The notes under the pieces are model-generated. The model was not told where the DNA came from, made no database searches, and worked only from the letters and a program-made list of their open reading frames with translations. The translations under genes were made by a program, and so were the position numbers. This document shows positions 44,401 to 59,400 of a stretch of 64,000 nucleotides of DNA, in pieces. This DNA is from Chondrosia reniformis (Eukaryota; Porifera; Demospongiae; Chondrillida; Chondrillidae), in assembly GCA_947172415.1 (NCBI GenBank), contig OX359191.1, forward strand, positions 7,735,130-7,799,129, read 5' to 3'. Position 1 is the first letter of the stretch. Each line of letters opens with the position of its first letter.

Positions 44401-47400
44401 ATGTTGATAAGCTAGGATGTATACAATCAATTCCCAAAGCATCCCTTGTACTACATACTATGAGTGAACTCACAATACAAGTACTACTACAATCATTAAC
44501 CTGTAATAGAATTACGTAACTAGAATTCAGGAAATTCTCTTCCTAAAAGTTGTTATTGCAAGCTGGTAAAGTTTCCTGAATTCTACAGTAGTCATGCTCA
44601 CAGCTAGCCACTCATTAGTTTCAGAGTAGATGCACATATTGTAACACAATCCCTTAAAATCTTAAATAGCAGCTATTCAGAATTTGCAGCTGTTTCTTGT
44701 ACAAGTGTATACAGTTTACAAAAGGGTACAAATTTGTACGCTTTGTACAAGAAACAGCTGAAAATGACCCAAATTCTGAATAGCTTTTTTAGGGTTTAAA
44801 CCAGATTGTGTTTTGTATAAACTAACTGTATTACACAAATAATGATACATGTACGTATGTACATATTAACTAACCCAGAGTAGACATCATCTCTGCTGTT
44901 CCAAGATGCTAATACCAACACATTCAGCAAAAGAGTCAAAAAGATTAGTGCCCAATTTTGGTACTTTCTAATGAGTTGTAATAAGAAGATTAAATGTACA
45001 CTATATCTATTGCTCGCAAGTTAATTATACTACGTATATATAAACTCACGTTCCAAAAATGAAAAGCCTGGTGTACCAATGGTCCCTCAAGGAATTCTAT
45101 ATACAAAACATCAAATTATATGAAAGCAAATTCACTGTTCATTTATAATTATATTAAATCATTAGCTCAGTTGTCCCAGGTAGAGCCCAATTGGATAATG
45201 TGGTTGCTAAGTTATAGATTTCCAAAAAAAATATTGATCTTACTTACAACATGCTTAACATCACGTTTAACAGCCTTCATCCAGTCTAAAAAATCTCTGA
45301 CTTTGTCTTCAGCTGAATCTCGGTTGATTTTCCATGTTACCCTCTCAACCAGTTCATCAGACAATTCATCCTAGTACGAGAAGTACGTAGGTGTACTGGT
45401 CCATATATCAGTACTAGTACATAAGCAACACCAATTACACTTCCTAATTCACGGCCATTGCTAACCACTCTTGTAATGGGTACTTGACTTTAAGTAATTC
45501 TAGAAATGTGTTAAGAATGAGGATGATGGACTCACATCAGGGTTGTAATGAAAGTGGACTTTGGAGAGGGTCTTATCTCCCTCCATGTTTTCGTACAGAA
45601 TTTCTACAGATTTGGATCTTTCTGAGCAATACTTCCATGCCTCCCATATGTCCTCCTCCCTTTGAAACTCCTTCAAACCTTTTACACTTGGCTTGACTGG
45701 TTCTGCATGGGGGAACACAATCTTTAAATATTTTTATGTGTTTATGCATATCAAACCATGAATCTGTGGCATTCTGAAATAGTATGTACCTGGAACATCA
45801 ATTCCAAAATCTGGAAGATGTTTCAGTATGTGAAATGTTCTGAACAAAGCTCTTGTAGCATCATCATCCATCTTCAATGAGCACTATATGCGATAAATTG
45901 TATTTATACTGTTGTGTATTAATCCCTGGATGTTTCAATGTGTGTGTATCCATATTAATGTGGGGACATATACATATGTACATACATATATATATATACA
46001 GTGCTAGTTATATATAGTACAGCATTGAATTATGTTGTACCTATATACTTACCATATCTGAGTCATCTTTTAAATAGTAAAAGTAAACCAAGGTGTTGAA
46101 GACTGCATCCAAGTCCATTACTGAGTGTACATTCTGTATATACGTACATACGTATATGTATGTATTTAATTAATAGACTATATTACTATGTACTGTATAT
46201 CTACATACGTATATATACAGTATATACATATCTATACAGTAGTAGAGGCCTACGTACTTCAACAAGTTTGGGAGTCTCTTTATGAGTCTCTTCCAAAATA
46301 GTCTCCAAGAGTTCTATGGCTGACGCCTTCATTTGCACTACCTAATATTAATAAGATAATTAATAATGGTCATAGTGTCATTTGTGCCATATACGTAAGT
46401 ATACAAGGAAACATATAAACAATTTTCAGGATACATCCAAGTAAAAAAATAACAGACAATCGAGAGAGGGGGGAGAGGAGAGAAACAAAATTTATACTGA
46501 CATAGAACATCCATGCAACTACTATATGTTTACATCCTGAAGCCGGCATCTGTTGAAAACAGGAGTCTGAAGAATTCGGTTCACTATGTCTATAATTTGA
46601 TGATCAAATATCACTTCTTGATTGTAATAATTTCCCTACAAATGAATATTAAGGCATGTCAGTATAAATGCACTCAAATATATCTACATACATGTGTATA
46701 CATATAACACCTGCATAGGTTTTATAAGGCAGTGGTATACGCATATACTCATATACTGTATAATCAAACAATGCAGTATTAGTTTAAACCCACAGCCGAT
46801 GTCATATATACATACTCACCACACACATCTCAACTAGTGTCTGGAGAATACGGTTGATTAGTTCAATATTGTCCTTGTTAATATCACTGTAGAAGTGCTG
46901 AAGGAATAGAGCCACTTCACCAACCAAGTTAACATTGTTAATGTTGTCTGGTTGCTCTCTGAGATAATTCTATATGCAAAAATACATAATCATAAAACTG
47001 ATATTAATTAAATAAGCAACAATATAAAGAAAGCACAATAAATCTTTAAATTTTCATGCACCTCACAGTGTCTTAGTTATATGTTTGTATGTATATAAAT
47101 ATATATATATATGCAATATAAGACCCCTAGACTTAGTACAGAGAGCCAAGGACTCACGGATGATCAAGAAAAAGATTCCCAAGATCAAGAGATGAAAACA
47201 AAGATTCCCAGGGTCACGGATGAAGTGTGGAATTCCTAGAAACAGCTATAGCCCAGTGGAGAAGAAGAAATGTTTAAGGACAGCCCAGTAGAGAAGAAGA
47301 AAATGTTATCCTCATCCAAAGCTCTCACCAGGTTTAGTTCCTATAGGCCTTTTACTCTAAAGTAGATGTATAGCATGTAGAAAAATGGGGTATTGATTAT

Positions 47401-50400
47401 TCATAAGTATAACAGTATATGGGCAATACGTACCTGCAAAGCTCTGTTTTGTCCATCACACATTAGTCCTAGAACCCTTAAAGTCAATTCCACATAAGTG
47501 GTGTCTTGGAAACCTAAATTGCTCCCAAATCCTTTCTTTTTACTTTCTTGCTGTGCCTACAGGTATACCATGCAGGAAAGTAAATTATATGTTCTCACAT
47601 AAATTACTGTACGTACGTACCATTCTTTCCTGGTGTTTCTGAAGGAAGATGTCAGCCTTCATCCAATGTGGAGGGACAGTTTGCATATCACCTTCTCCTC
47701 TCTCCTGATGAGAGACATCTATAGCTGCCAGGGCTGCATCTGAGGAGATGGATCTGCCATGATATTCACTCACATCTAGCTCCTCCTGAGTGGTGCAACC
47801 ATCAGTGTCTGTCGCTTCTTCTTTGGACGAAATATTGCGATCACTGTGCAATAGGTGTTCTCCTGAATTCTAAGGGAGATAAAGATGATGTGAACATGAA
47901 CTGTAGAGACACACGACGTAACTTAATTATCATGATGACACATTTCAACAGGAAGGAACAATTTGTTCGAATTGTTGGCCTATCTATATATGTATGTAGG
48001 GATGGCATATATACAGTGGAATCTCATTAAAGTGAAACTCAAAGGGGACCAAAATTAGTTCCTTATATTGAATATTCACTATATTGAATGTATATAATAG
48101 TATAAAACTTTTGATGGGGCTAGCAAAGTACTTTACTATACTGAGACATTCACTATAAGTGATTTCGTTATAATGAGATTCTACTGTAATTGGGTATCCT
48201 CACTTTCGCATATACGTATGTACCTAATGGGTAAGCCTGGGAAGTAATGTTATTAAGGTATATAAGCTCACCAAACTCATATTTTCACTTTGTTTCTCTT
48301 GGAGTCGTGCTTGCAGTGCTCTCCTGAAGTGAAATGACAGTGATTAATAGATAAAGTGGAAGGAAGCTATCTAGTTTTGACAAACTTTTCTCTGTCTATA
48401 GCCATAGCATGAGATAATCTCTTTCTTATATTAATGAAAAATCTTTCTTCCCTTGTGCTTGTTAGATACTCAAAACCAGCCTAGAACAGACAATATGCGT
48501 ACAATCAGAAAGATACAATACATACGTATATGTTTATAAAGTGGAGGTTGATAACAAATTGGAAGATACAGGTCTGTACATCTGCTACATGCATAGATCT
48601 TAGTGTACACACCTGGACATCACGATTGCCATCATAAAGAAAGACAGATAGAAAAGCCAGAACTTCAGCGGCAATAGCATCATTAGTGTGAGCCAACATT
48701 GGGACAATCTATATCAAATGACACATTGGGATGTTAAGGCATACATACATACATACATACTATATTGTACACATGTATGTAAATTAGTCTATAGAGTGTC
48801 CTTCTAATTTAGATCTGAGATATTATATATTTGCACCTTACTTTAGCTATGGTGTTTTCCTCGGAAACTGGAGTCTGAATAGCACACTGTACTCTTTCAA
48901 TGTTTTCAGCCATTCTACATCAACACAATACAGTATACATACAGTACACATACTTATAAACAGCCAAAAATGGAAGGAATAAAGTTTCCTTTTGTAAGAG
49001 AGAAGCTATCATATGCAGGTATACTGAGCGTACAGAGCCAAGGATTCACAAAGATCAAGAAGAAGACAAAGATTCTCAGGATCACTGATGAAGGGTGGAA
49101 TTCCTAGAAACAGCCATCTGGCCAAGTGGAGCAGAAGAAGAAAGAAAAGACTCCTGTATCCTCAACCTAAGCTCTCTCCAGGGTTTAGTTCCCTTATAGG
49201 CTAAATTAATTACAGAGTAGGTATAGCATGTAGAAAAATGGTGTATTACATTGTTCATGTACGTACTTGCGATATTTATCCGGACTGTTCTCCTTGGACT
49301 CGGGGTCAATCCTCTTGATCTCATTGTGGATCATTGCTCGAAGGACTTGGAGACACTTGATATTCAGCAACTCCAGTCTCATTCTCTGAGCTTCTGTCAG
49401 GTCAGTAAACTCATTAAAGGACAAGCTATGGGTCATATTATACAAATAAATATATAAATATATGTATACTGATAGTATGTATTAATGAAATCCTCACTCC
49501 AATAAATGAATTAAATGATTAGTTTCTTTCCTCAACACTGTTACTGTGGAATGTTCTTGGCTATATATGGGCGTAAGGTACTAGTATTACATACATACTC
49601 AACAAATTGATACCTTTTCTTACATAATGAAACATGACACAAGGTTCTGGAAACTGGGACCAAGAGGAAGATATTCATCTCCTTTCACAGTCATCTCGGT
49701 ATCCAGAAATTCACTATACTCTATCAGAAGGAGAGAAGAGATATATACACTTATATTTCATGCAGCAACAACTGATCATAACTTATTAACTTACGTGCAT
49801 CCCTGAAGTTTGGATCCTGAACACCTATTTGGCACTGAATAGTGTTTGGGCCATTGAATGCAAGTTCATAGGACCTGACGTAAGCATTAAAGCTAGTGTT
49901 CAGCTCCAACTCGTCACCATACTCCTCTTCAAATGTCTATATATGTACATATTTACAAAACAGTTCACAGAATGATACGTAATAAAGTATGGCTACAGCT
50001 ACAGTATGTACACGTACTGTGCATGAGTAAACACAAACAATTACAAACAAACAAGTTATAAACTTCTATACAAACCTAAAAATCATTTATATACAGTTTG
50101 CCTTATATGTGTATATACATAGTTTTATAGGTTATTTTTATATGTAATGTACACACATATAGTGCATGTGTGTATATATTGAATATATATATGACAAATT
50201 AACAATACCAAAATATGTATAATCATCAATACCTTCATAAATTCACTCTTTATACTTTTGGCTTCAGCAGCAAAAGCATGCCACATCCTTATGGTCTGTA
50301 TACATTAGAAATCGGTACTTCCTGTTTGCACAACATATTATAGATAATAGATACGTATATACATATGAAATCACTCAGTGATATGATAGTTATATGTATA

Positions 50401-53400
50401 TATATTGCATAATACATCACGGCTTACTTCATTGTCAACAGTTATAAATGAGTTAACTTGAGGTGACCTGTTCAAAATGAAGAGGGTGTTCCTGAGGGAT
50501 ATTCCCTGCTCAGAGGTGCTAAAGTAGGGACTAATATTTGGAGTTAGTTCCTGAAACAATATATAAAGGATTTAGATTTATGTGTCCTTTGTACAATAAT
50601 ATCAGACGTGATAATTAAGTGATCAATGCACCTATTGTGTTTAGAATCTTATATGTAACGGAATGGAAATATCACACCTGAGAAGGAGAAACGTGTACCG
50701 ATGTACACATCTGTACACGTACACACACACATACCTAACAGATCTAGATTCACTAATAAGTACAGTACATAGATGTGTATATATGTACGTATAAACGTAT
50801 AATAGTCATGCATGGATTCACAGAAGATCAAGATAAAGAAAAGACCAAGACTCCCAGGATCACTGATGAAGGGTGGAATTCCCAGAAACAGCTGTCTGAC
50901 CCAGTGGAGAAGAAGATGAAAGAAGGGAAAAGAAGGAAGAAAAGACTCCTGTATCCTCATCCAAAAGCTCTCTTCAGGTTTAGTTCCCCTATAGGCTCTT
51001 TCACAGAATAGGCATTTAGCATGTAGGAAAATGGTATCTTAGATTTTTCATGCAAAATTATAATCACCATTAAAACAGATGTAATGGACCCAAGAAGAGT
51101 GTAAATGTGTTGTGTGTCTTCATTTTGACTCATTTGTGAAAGCTTCCGACAGTAGGCCTATAATCACAAAGAAAATAGATATACTTATACTGTTTATATA
51201 CCAGAGGTTTAGCCTCACATAATTGTATATGTATGTAAAGCCTTACTGTCAACATAGGAAGTATTCCTTCCATAAAGTATGCAAAGACACCTTTTTCAAA
51301 TTCTCCTGACAAACCAGTAACCCCAACAACATCTGTGACAGCGCTTGTTGGTCTTGGGCTATATTAAGGAGATACGCAGATAAATCTGGCAAACCCTTAA
51401 TCCAGATGTACATCATGATTTCAGAACAATTAATGTCTATTATTATGAAATAAAGGGTCTCAATTGCACAATGCTTTTATATAAGATGATTAAACAGTGA
51501 TGGAATTTATTGCATGAAAATACTATACCATGCATGCAGCCAAACTACATAGTACGCTAGGTTTTTATCTAATAATAATCTTCCCACACTTCACATGGAT
51601 GACTTAGGAGTTGATCCAATATTGCATAGTTTCTATTTTAATAGGACTTTAATCTCCCCCAACCAAGATAAGATTTCATTCACTTGGTTAATTAGGTTAA
51701 TTAGGCATCATTATCCATATTTGTATATCCAACATCATTCATGCACACCTCATTTCAGCGGTTGGTTCTTCAGTATCAATCTTTTTCCTTCTCAATTCTC
51801 TTTTGACTAACATTCCCTGGTCCACTGGAACTCCCTTCAATGCAGCAGAAAGACCAGCTATGACTGACCGACAATCCTCTAAATACTCTCTCATTTGAGA
51901 TTTGCTACAATAAATAACATGAGTAAAATTAAAATTAAAGGAGGGGTTAACATCCACCCATGGTCAAGAGCGAGATACATGAGACCAACACTATTAAACC
52001 ACATATACGTACATATTGATAAATTATATACGTTTATAGCATATTCTGTACAGAAAACATTATTGGGTAGCTAAATTCCATAATCATTGATTGTACAGTG
52101 GTATATACGTACTGTATATATCCTCAAAAAGAATATGAATTCCATTTAACAACTAACCTTGTGGACTTCATAGCCTCAGCCTCTGCTCCTGTGTTAAGAT
52201 ACACCCAGATTAGGAAGCGACAAAATGGCCGCTTTCTTTCTGCTACAATAGCCTTTGTTGTGAGATACTTCAAAAGAATAATAAGTTGAAATATGAACTA
52301 ATATCCACTAATATTATAGCAGACATGTGCATAGATGTATGTACCTTCATCAGTTCTTCCATGGAGAATATGGTCTGGCAGATGGACTCTATGAAGGAGT
52401 TCTTGCCTTCACAGCAGGAAGCTAGCAGATCAGTTACATTCAACAGAAGAACAAGTAGATTATCAGAGTCTGAGGCAGTTGTTAGCAGCTCCATCCTATA
52501 AGGAGATGGTCACATTATATCCAGTACCAACAGATGGCTTCATTGTGACTACTTTTGTACCTTCTCTCTTGTTTTCCTTTTTCATGCCCAAGAACTTGTT
52601 CAAAAAACTTTCTATTTTTACTGTAGTACTTCATAATAAAGGCTTGGTTTCTCTTCAGTGGAAGATAAAATTCACCCATCTTAGGAGAGAAGGTTACATA
52701 AAAACTTATTTACGTTGACAGTCAGCTAACAAGAACTTGGAGTGTGAATTGAAGCCCATGCAAGGGACTGGTAGTTACCATAGTTACCAACCTTGGTGTG
52801 AGTGAGTGCTTGCAACATTTGAAGAAGTGCAGCTTTTGCCTCACTGTTAGCGTGGGTTATGATGCAAAACACCTTCTCGACCTGGTACTCCTGTACTTGT
52901 AGACAGACCTCTTGGAAGTTATTGAAAACCTGTGTATAGCAATAAAGAGCAATCGTTTACGTCAATATTTTACCACATGCATACCCTTAAGTTGAGGATA
53001 CTCATCTTAATTGTTATTTTAATTATTTACAATGACAAATACAAGTAATCAATGTGAAATATCTTATTGAACAGATAATAAAGCAATTACTGTACTACCG
53101 CTGTAAAATCTAATGCGCCTAGGACAGATTAATAGCCTATAGTATACACAGTATCCTGCCACTGAGCTATGTATATATATACAATTATTGCCATGGCAAC
53201 TTATGCTTTGCTACATTGACAAGAAGATACATACGTATGTACGTATAATACTGCATGTAAAGCCTTGCATTGCTCACTTCATATAAGACATTTGCCATAT
53301 CTGCAACTGACTGATCAATTGCTAGCAGATCATCCATTCTATGAAATAAACTTTTCTGCACAGCTCTGTTATTTCTATCAGGTATATAGAGAAGGTGAAT

Positions 53401-56400
53401 AATTTTAAAACCATATGCATAAATAGTACCAGTGGTCTATTGGTACATAATTAAAATAAGCTATTGACCTGGCAAAGGCAGCTAAGAATTGAAAGCATTT
53501 CTTTAATAGTGTTCCTTTTGCATCCTCTAGTCCATCTTTGCTTGACTCTTTACTGGTTGCATCCATGGTCCTATGGCTACCACCTGCCAAGCTATCAAAC
53601 AAGAGTGCCATCACATTTGAAAACACATCTACACATAGTAAAGGAAGAAAGAATTGACAAATAAATGAAAAATGTATATATCAGCCTCTGAAGGAACATT
53701 GTGAAATTGTTACAAGTCATTTTACTGTAATTGAAGAGTATCTTTTGATTCTGAATGTGAGGCTCCTGAAGGTATTCATCCAAAAGACACAACCTGAAGA
53801 AGAAGAAGGGTAGGCAAAATGATATACGTATGTACATGTGGTATAATTCCTAATATTAATTATAAGCTAAGATGTAGATTCTGTATATATATTTAAATAT
53901 AAATTAATGGCTAGCTAACAGAAGAGAGCCAATTACTTGGTCATCTGCTCCAGAATATTTTGTAGCTTCCTCATATGAAAGACATCCAGCTCATGCAATG
54001 TAATCTTTCTGAATTCTGTAATTTTCATTTCAACTAGTGTTCTAGTGGCCTTGGAGTGTGGACAGACTAAGAGCTATATATACAAATGGGGCAGTGATAT
54101 GTGTATAGAATATTTTGATTTAGAAAAATGATCTTTCATGCTTTTCATATGTACTTGTGATTCAGTTGCTTTCATAAAGATGTCCGTTTCTGATGAGCAG
54201 TATCTGTTCAGTAAATGGAGGGACCATATGACCAAATCATTGTCCTGATATCCAGCAATATCCTGAAAAGGGGAGTATACAAACTATTTTTAAAATACAA
54301 AGCTTTGGGGATACCAAAGCATGCATTCAAACAACTGGGGCTAGGAAATGATAAGACAATGCGTACATATGAAACTGGTCTAGCGAGGTCCTTACAAGCA
54401 AAATTTTCACAAATGCGTGGTTTCTGACATTTGAATCCCCAGTCCCAACCCTTTGTCTCAAATCCTCAAAGAGAGCAGTTGGCTTGAAAATGTATTGCAA
54501 CCTTGCTCGGGCGGTTGACATTAAGCTTAAAACAGATATACAAACAAACATTAAGTTAGTTTTACAGTAATTTAGTGCTGCAACTCTATCAAATGGACAG
54601 ATATGAAGCTGAAACTTGATGTCAGCATTCACAGACATACATAAAAAATATCCAAAGAGTTTTGCAAATACTCATATTTGCCCTATCTCTCACCATACTG
54701 CAAATACTCATATTTGCCCTATCTCTCACCATACTGCAAATACTCATATTTGCCCTATCTCTCACCATACGTTAAGTTCGGATACATTACAACCAGGACA
54801 ATCATGCACACATATACTGTATATATACGTATATATCACAGTTTATACCATTCATCTTCAAATACTTTTAGTCCCAGCTTTTCTAAGTTGTATAGTTGAG
54901 ATGGGGGACCATCACTTTGCTATATATATATGTAAAAGATCAAAATATAGATCTACAGTATTACTGATATATGCTTATATGTACGTATACACAGAATTGC
55001 TAACTTTGTTCATAACAGGCAATTGGATAAGATGGTTAAGAGGGGTATTATTGGATTAGTGAACACATATATAATATACATATGAACTGACAAGGCCCAT
55101 AGGTAATCATAACATACTTGGGAGAAAAGCGGAATTCTCAGCAATTTGGTTATCTTCCTCTGATGTCTAGCTATAGGTTGTTGTTCAATGTCTGCTACCT
55201 CTACTAAAGGGATAGACAGATCATCTCTGCTGTAAGAGACTGACTGCGGCTCTAGACTAATAGCAACATGGCTAGCTGGATCACATTTTATTGCACTTCT
55301 TCCACCTCCAACAAATTCTCCTTTTAGACAGCGATAATCATATACAAATCTCTGTAAAAATGATGAAAGACACTGTATGTACATAGGATGTTAACACAGT
55401 AGCAGAGTACAGTAGTGCATGCAACAGAGAATGATACTCGTACTCATACCTGTAATCTCAAGTAAAATCGATAGTTGAAAAGAAGATCAAAAATGGCCAT
55501 AATCCTAACAACAAAGCAGGAAAGAAGGAAACAGGGGTATCATTAATTAGTATATCCCCGCAACTGCTAGCTACTAGTTAATTATAAGTTTAAAAGTAAT
55601 CTCATTTACTTTTCTTTGACTGCAAAGACAGCTCTGTTTGCTGCAGTGTTTTGATACCTTCCTGCAGATCTAAAAGACTCCAAAGTTATTGGGTCACTGT
55701 CTAATGAGTCAAAATAAAGAATTTGAAGAAATTGAGTCATATCAATATATAAAGAGTCAAAGTAGAATTGCTCACTTGGAAAAGGAACATCATTACTCCC
55801 ATCCAAAAGGGAGATGAGAAATTTTAGCACTTCATCAATATCTCTGGGATCATCATAGTAACCATACTTTACCAAACTTTCTAAAATACCTAGAATCTGA
55901 TAATTAATCAGTAAATATTATATGTAGTTCACTATCTTACCATATTAAATATGTTATGATTTTGCATATATCCCATGCAACATCCATTATATATAAACAT
56001 AATACAATAACTACATAACTACTAACATAATAACTATAATGTATTAAAGAGATATAGCTAATTATTATTGTTCATCAAAGTCTGGTCAGTAGAAAAGGCA
56101 GCAGTATATGTACATGTACATAATATATCACCAATTGCATAGTGATCTCCATAAATAGTAGTGGTTATATAGCAACAAAATGGTTGCCTGATCCTTATTA
56201 GAGACGAGTAGCAAATTATTACTGCATATGTCTGTGTGTATGATGCTATATACGTATGTACGTATATAGGTACGTATATACATGGTCTGACATACGAAAA
56301 ACGTGTGTATACAACTTAATACTTGAACTAGGATTTGATTTTCTCCTATGCTTTCTTGGGAGCAATTCAATGCCTGATTTTCAATCCCCTTTATTGCTTT

Positions 56401-59400
56401 CAAGATCCATTTTCTGAGATCATCAAAATGAATGTTCTTTTCTCCAGTTAATGCGGTGTCACTGTCTCCTTCAGTATCAGCAAAAGGGACCTCCTTAACT
56501 TCATTGTAAACCTTACAATAAACAAACAAAAAACACAGTAAATAAACTAGCAACAAGGTCAACCCATTTACTTAAATGTTGCACATGCAGGAATATAGTA
56601 CGTACATACGTACGTACATGCAGTTGATGGAGCTATTGACTCTTACGTACAAATGAGTTAGGCAGATTTTCTAGAAAAGCTCTGTTATTTCCAACATCCA
56701 CGAACAGTACTAAAAGGATAGAGATTGCCGCCTGAACATATCACTTAAAAAATGGGATTTTGGAATTTTATATGTACGTATATATGAAGTATATATTAAT
56801 TATGGTAACATATATATGTACTGTAAGTATGTACGTACGTGTACCTCGGATAAGCTCGACATATTTGGATCTGATAGCTGGGTGAAGGTCACTGTCATCA
56901 GCACCAACAAGAGCCTCCTCAAAAGGAATAAACTTCTACAGAGAGAGACACTCAAAGTGTTCATTTAAACAATCTTTATTATTTGATTATGTGTACTAGT
57001 GTAGAGCCTATGGAACTACATAATAATAATAAAGATCCTGTTACCTTGGTGATGACCTCAATGGCATTTTCATTGTTTCCCTGTGGTTTAGGAAGATTAG
57101 TGAAACTAACTAGTGTTAAGTTGTACACATACAAAACATTTTTGTAAAGATTTTTCAACTCTCTTATAGAGTACAACTACAGGATTTCAAGTGACATAAA
57201 TGCTTACATTTGCCAATTTTCCAAAGAGATCAAGCTGTGATTGTAGCCACCTGACGGGACATGTGGTCTGGCTCATGTTATGTGATTCAAGAGAAGAATG
57301 GGCTATTTCACTTAATGGTCTCCATTCCTTTGATCCATCTTGAAAAAATATTTTTTTGGACTGTTTACTTGAAGAAACGTCCATCCTCACACTTGTCTCA
57401 AAAAACAAATCCTGTGTTGTAACAAATTAAGGACCGGCATACACAAAGACATCTCAGTCATAGCAACCTTACAAAACATGCATTGACATTAACAAACCTT
57501 TCCATGTTTTTCCAGAAGTATGTCTACAATGTAGTCTAAAAACATTTTAACAGGACAAATATCATACAGTATATATATACGTACATATATTATTCTGACA
57601 TCATTTCTGCATGCATATACGCTTGCCAACAACCTTTTGGTATTATATACCTACTTTGACTGGAGACAGCAGCTTTGTTCTCACACACACAAGCTACTCC
57701 AAGACAATCCAAAAACCTGCAATCCTAAGGAGAGTATATAAAATAGTGTCTACAGGTACATGTACTAGTGAACATGGCAACAGATTCCAACTCTTCATGA
57801 AAAATCTAAGATACCATTTTCTTATACATGCTATATGCCTATTCTGTGAAAGAGCCTATAGGGGAACTAAACCTGAAGAGAGCTTTGGATGAGGATACAG
57901 GAGTCTTTTCTTCCTTCTTTTCCTTTCTTTCATCTTCTTCTCCACTGGGTCAGACAGCCATTTCTGGGAATTCCACCCTTCATCAGTGATCCTGGGAGTC
58001 TTTGTCTTTTTCTTTATCTTGGTCTTCTGTGAATCCTTGGCTCATACATACAATTAGTAATTTTTACCAATAAAACAATTGAAACCAAATTGAAAGCAAG
58101 ATGACAGCTCCTATTGTGAGAGGCTTAGTGCGGTCAGGGTGAACTTACTTTCAGCTCCAAAAGGTGACCAATGATTTTGTCAATCTGTGCTTGACTGATT
58201 CTTGAAACAATATTTCTAAAGTTTAATTTATATAGAAATTTGCATGTCAACAGAGGATATGCACCACAAAATAGTATTTCATTGTACAGATCACTTACGG
58301 ATTATCTCTGACAAGCTCCACCAGCATATCTTCAGCATTCAATCCTTGTCTCATCTAACATACCAATGAAAACCATTAACTGAGAGGACACAATGCACAC
58401 TTAAAACAAGCAGTACGTATATACGTAGATAATGAATATTTCTTACGTATGCAACATAAAGTACCTGTTCTTCAAAGAATGGCACAAATCTGGAGACATA
58501 CAATTCATTCTTTCTACTGTCTCCTTGCAGAAAGACCTCAATGACTTTGTAGCAGCTGCAACAGACAATCTTCTGTGCACTGTTTTGTGAGGAGAACCAT
58601 AAAAATTTGAGACTGGTGAAATTAATAGTACTTACCTTGCATCGAGAGCTTCAGGTTCATAAAGTTTTAGTATATCCACTAGAAGGTCTAAAATCTATTT
58701 TTGTATAGTATAGAATGGATTATAAGTATATAGTAACATGCATATATGTACGTACAGTATATGCATATATGTATATGTACTGTAGATACTGCCTGGGTAT
58801 ACATGTACAGTACGTATACAGATGGGGTCTTTCGAGGTTCAAAGTTCAAGCCTCAAGGTCAAGGTTACTGACCAAAAAGGACAAGTTTAATTGTGAATTA
58901 CTACACATGCTCACCCTGAGATTGCGAATGAGTTTCTGACTGTTCTTCTGTCTGGTATTAGGGTCTTCTATAAATGTTGAGAGTTCTTTCAGAGCCTACG
59001 TTAGGAGAAGTTAAGCAGTCTAAGCCATAAAACTAAGAACAAATATACGTAGGTTCATACTTCTGCAATTGCTCTGGCTTTACTCTCTGAAAGAGGCTTT
59101 CTTCTTCTTCTCTATATGCAAAGGTGTCAGCTGAATATAATTGGCTGCAAGAGGCTTTAATCAAGTTCCAACTCACATCACCTAGGTAAGCTTTCAGTAA
59201 TGGTACCATTCCTGATACATAGTTAAACTTTTGAGTTAAGTCATCACTGACCTATAGTGACACAGGTGATAAATTGTACTCTCTCTTTAAAGTGAAATCT
59301 CATTACAGTGAATAACCAAAAGTCCCTTATATTGAATATTCATCATTATATTGAATGTTTATAAAAGTCTACAATATAAGCAATTTGTTATAATGAGATT

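Larger units (their letters stand above)
42030..45080 (-). other. Channel domain and Zn-type linker of the IP3-receptor-like gene
   Basis: Exons encode: S1 (WALIFLTLLLNVLVLASW, about 44,880-44,970), S2-S3 (about 44,100-44,320 and 43,870-44,010), S4 (ILQRVLRSVTKNG, about 43,750-43,870), S5 and pore (about 43,430-43,600, FQCSITTIRLGLLGGSLLT), S6 (43,200-43,330, SFFIIVTTVGLNIIFGIIVD), then the paired Cys and paired His segments. The selectivity segment reads LGGSLLT where animal IP3 receptors have GGGVGD. Confidence 0.8.
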
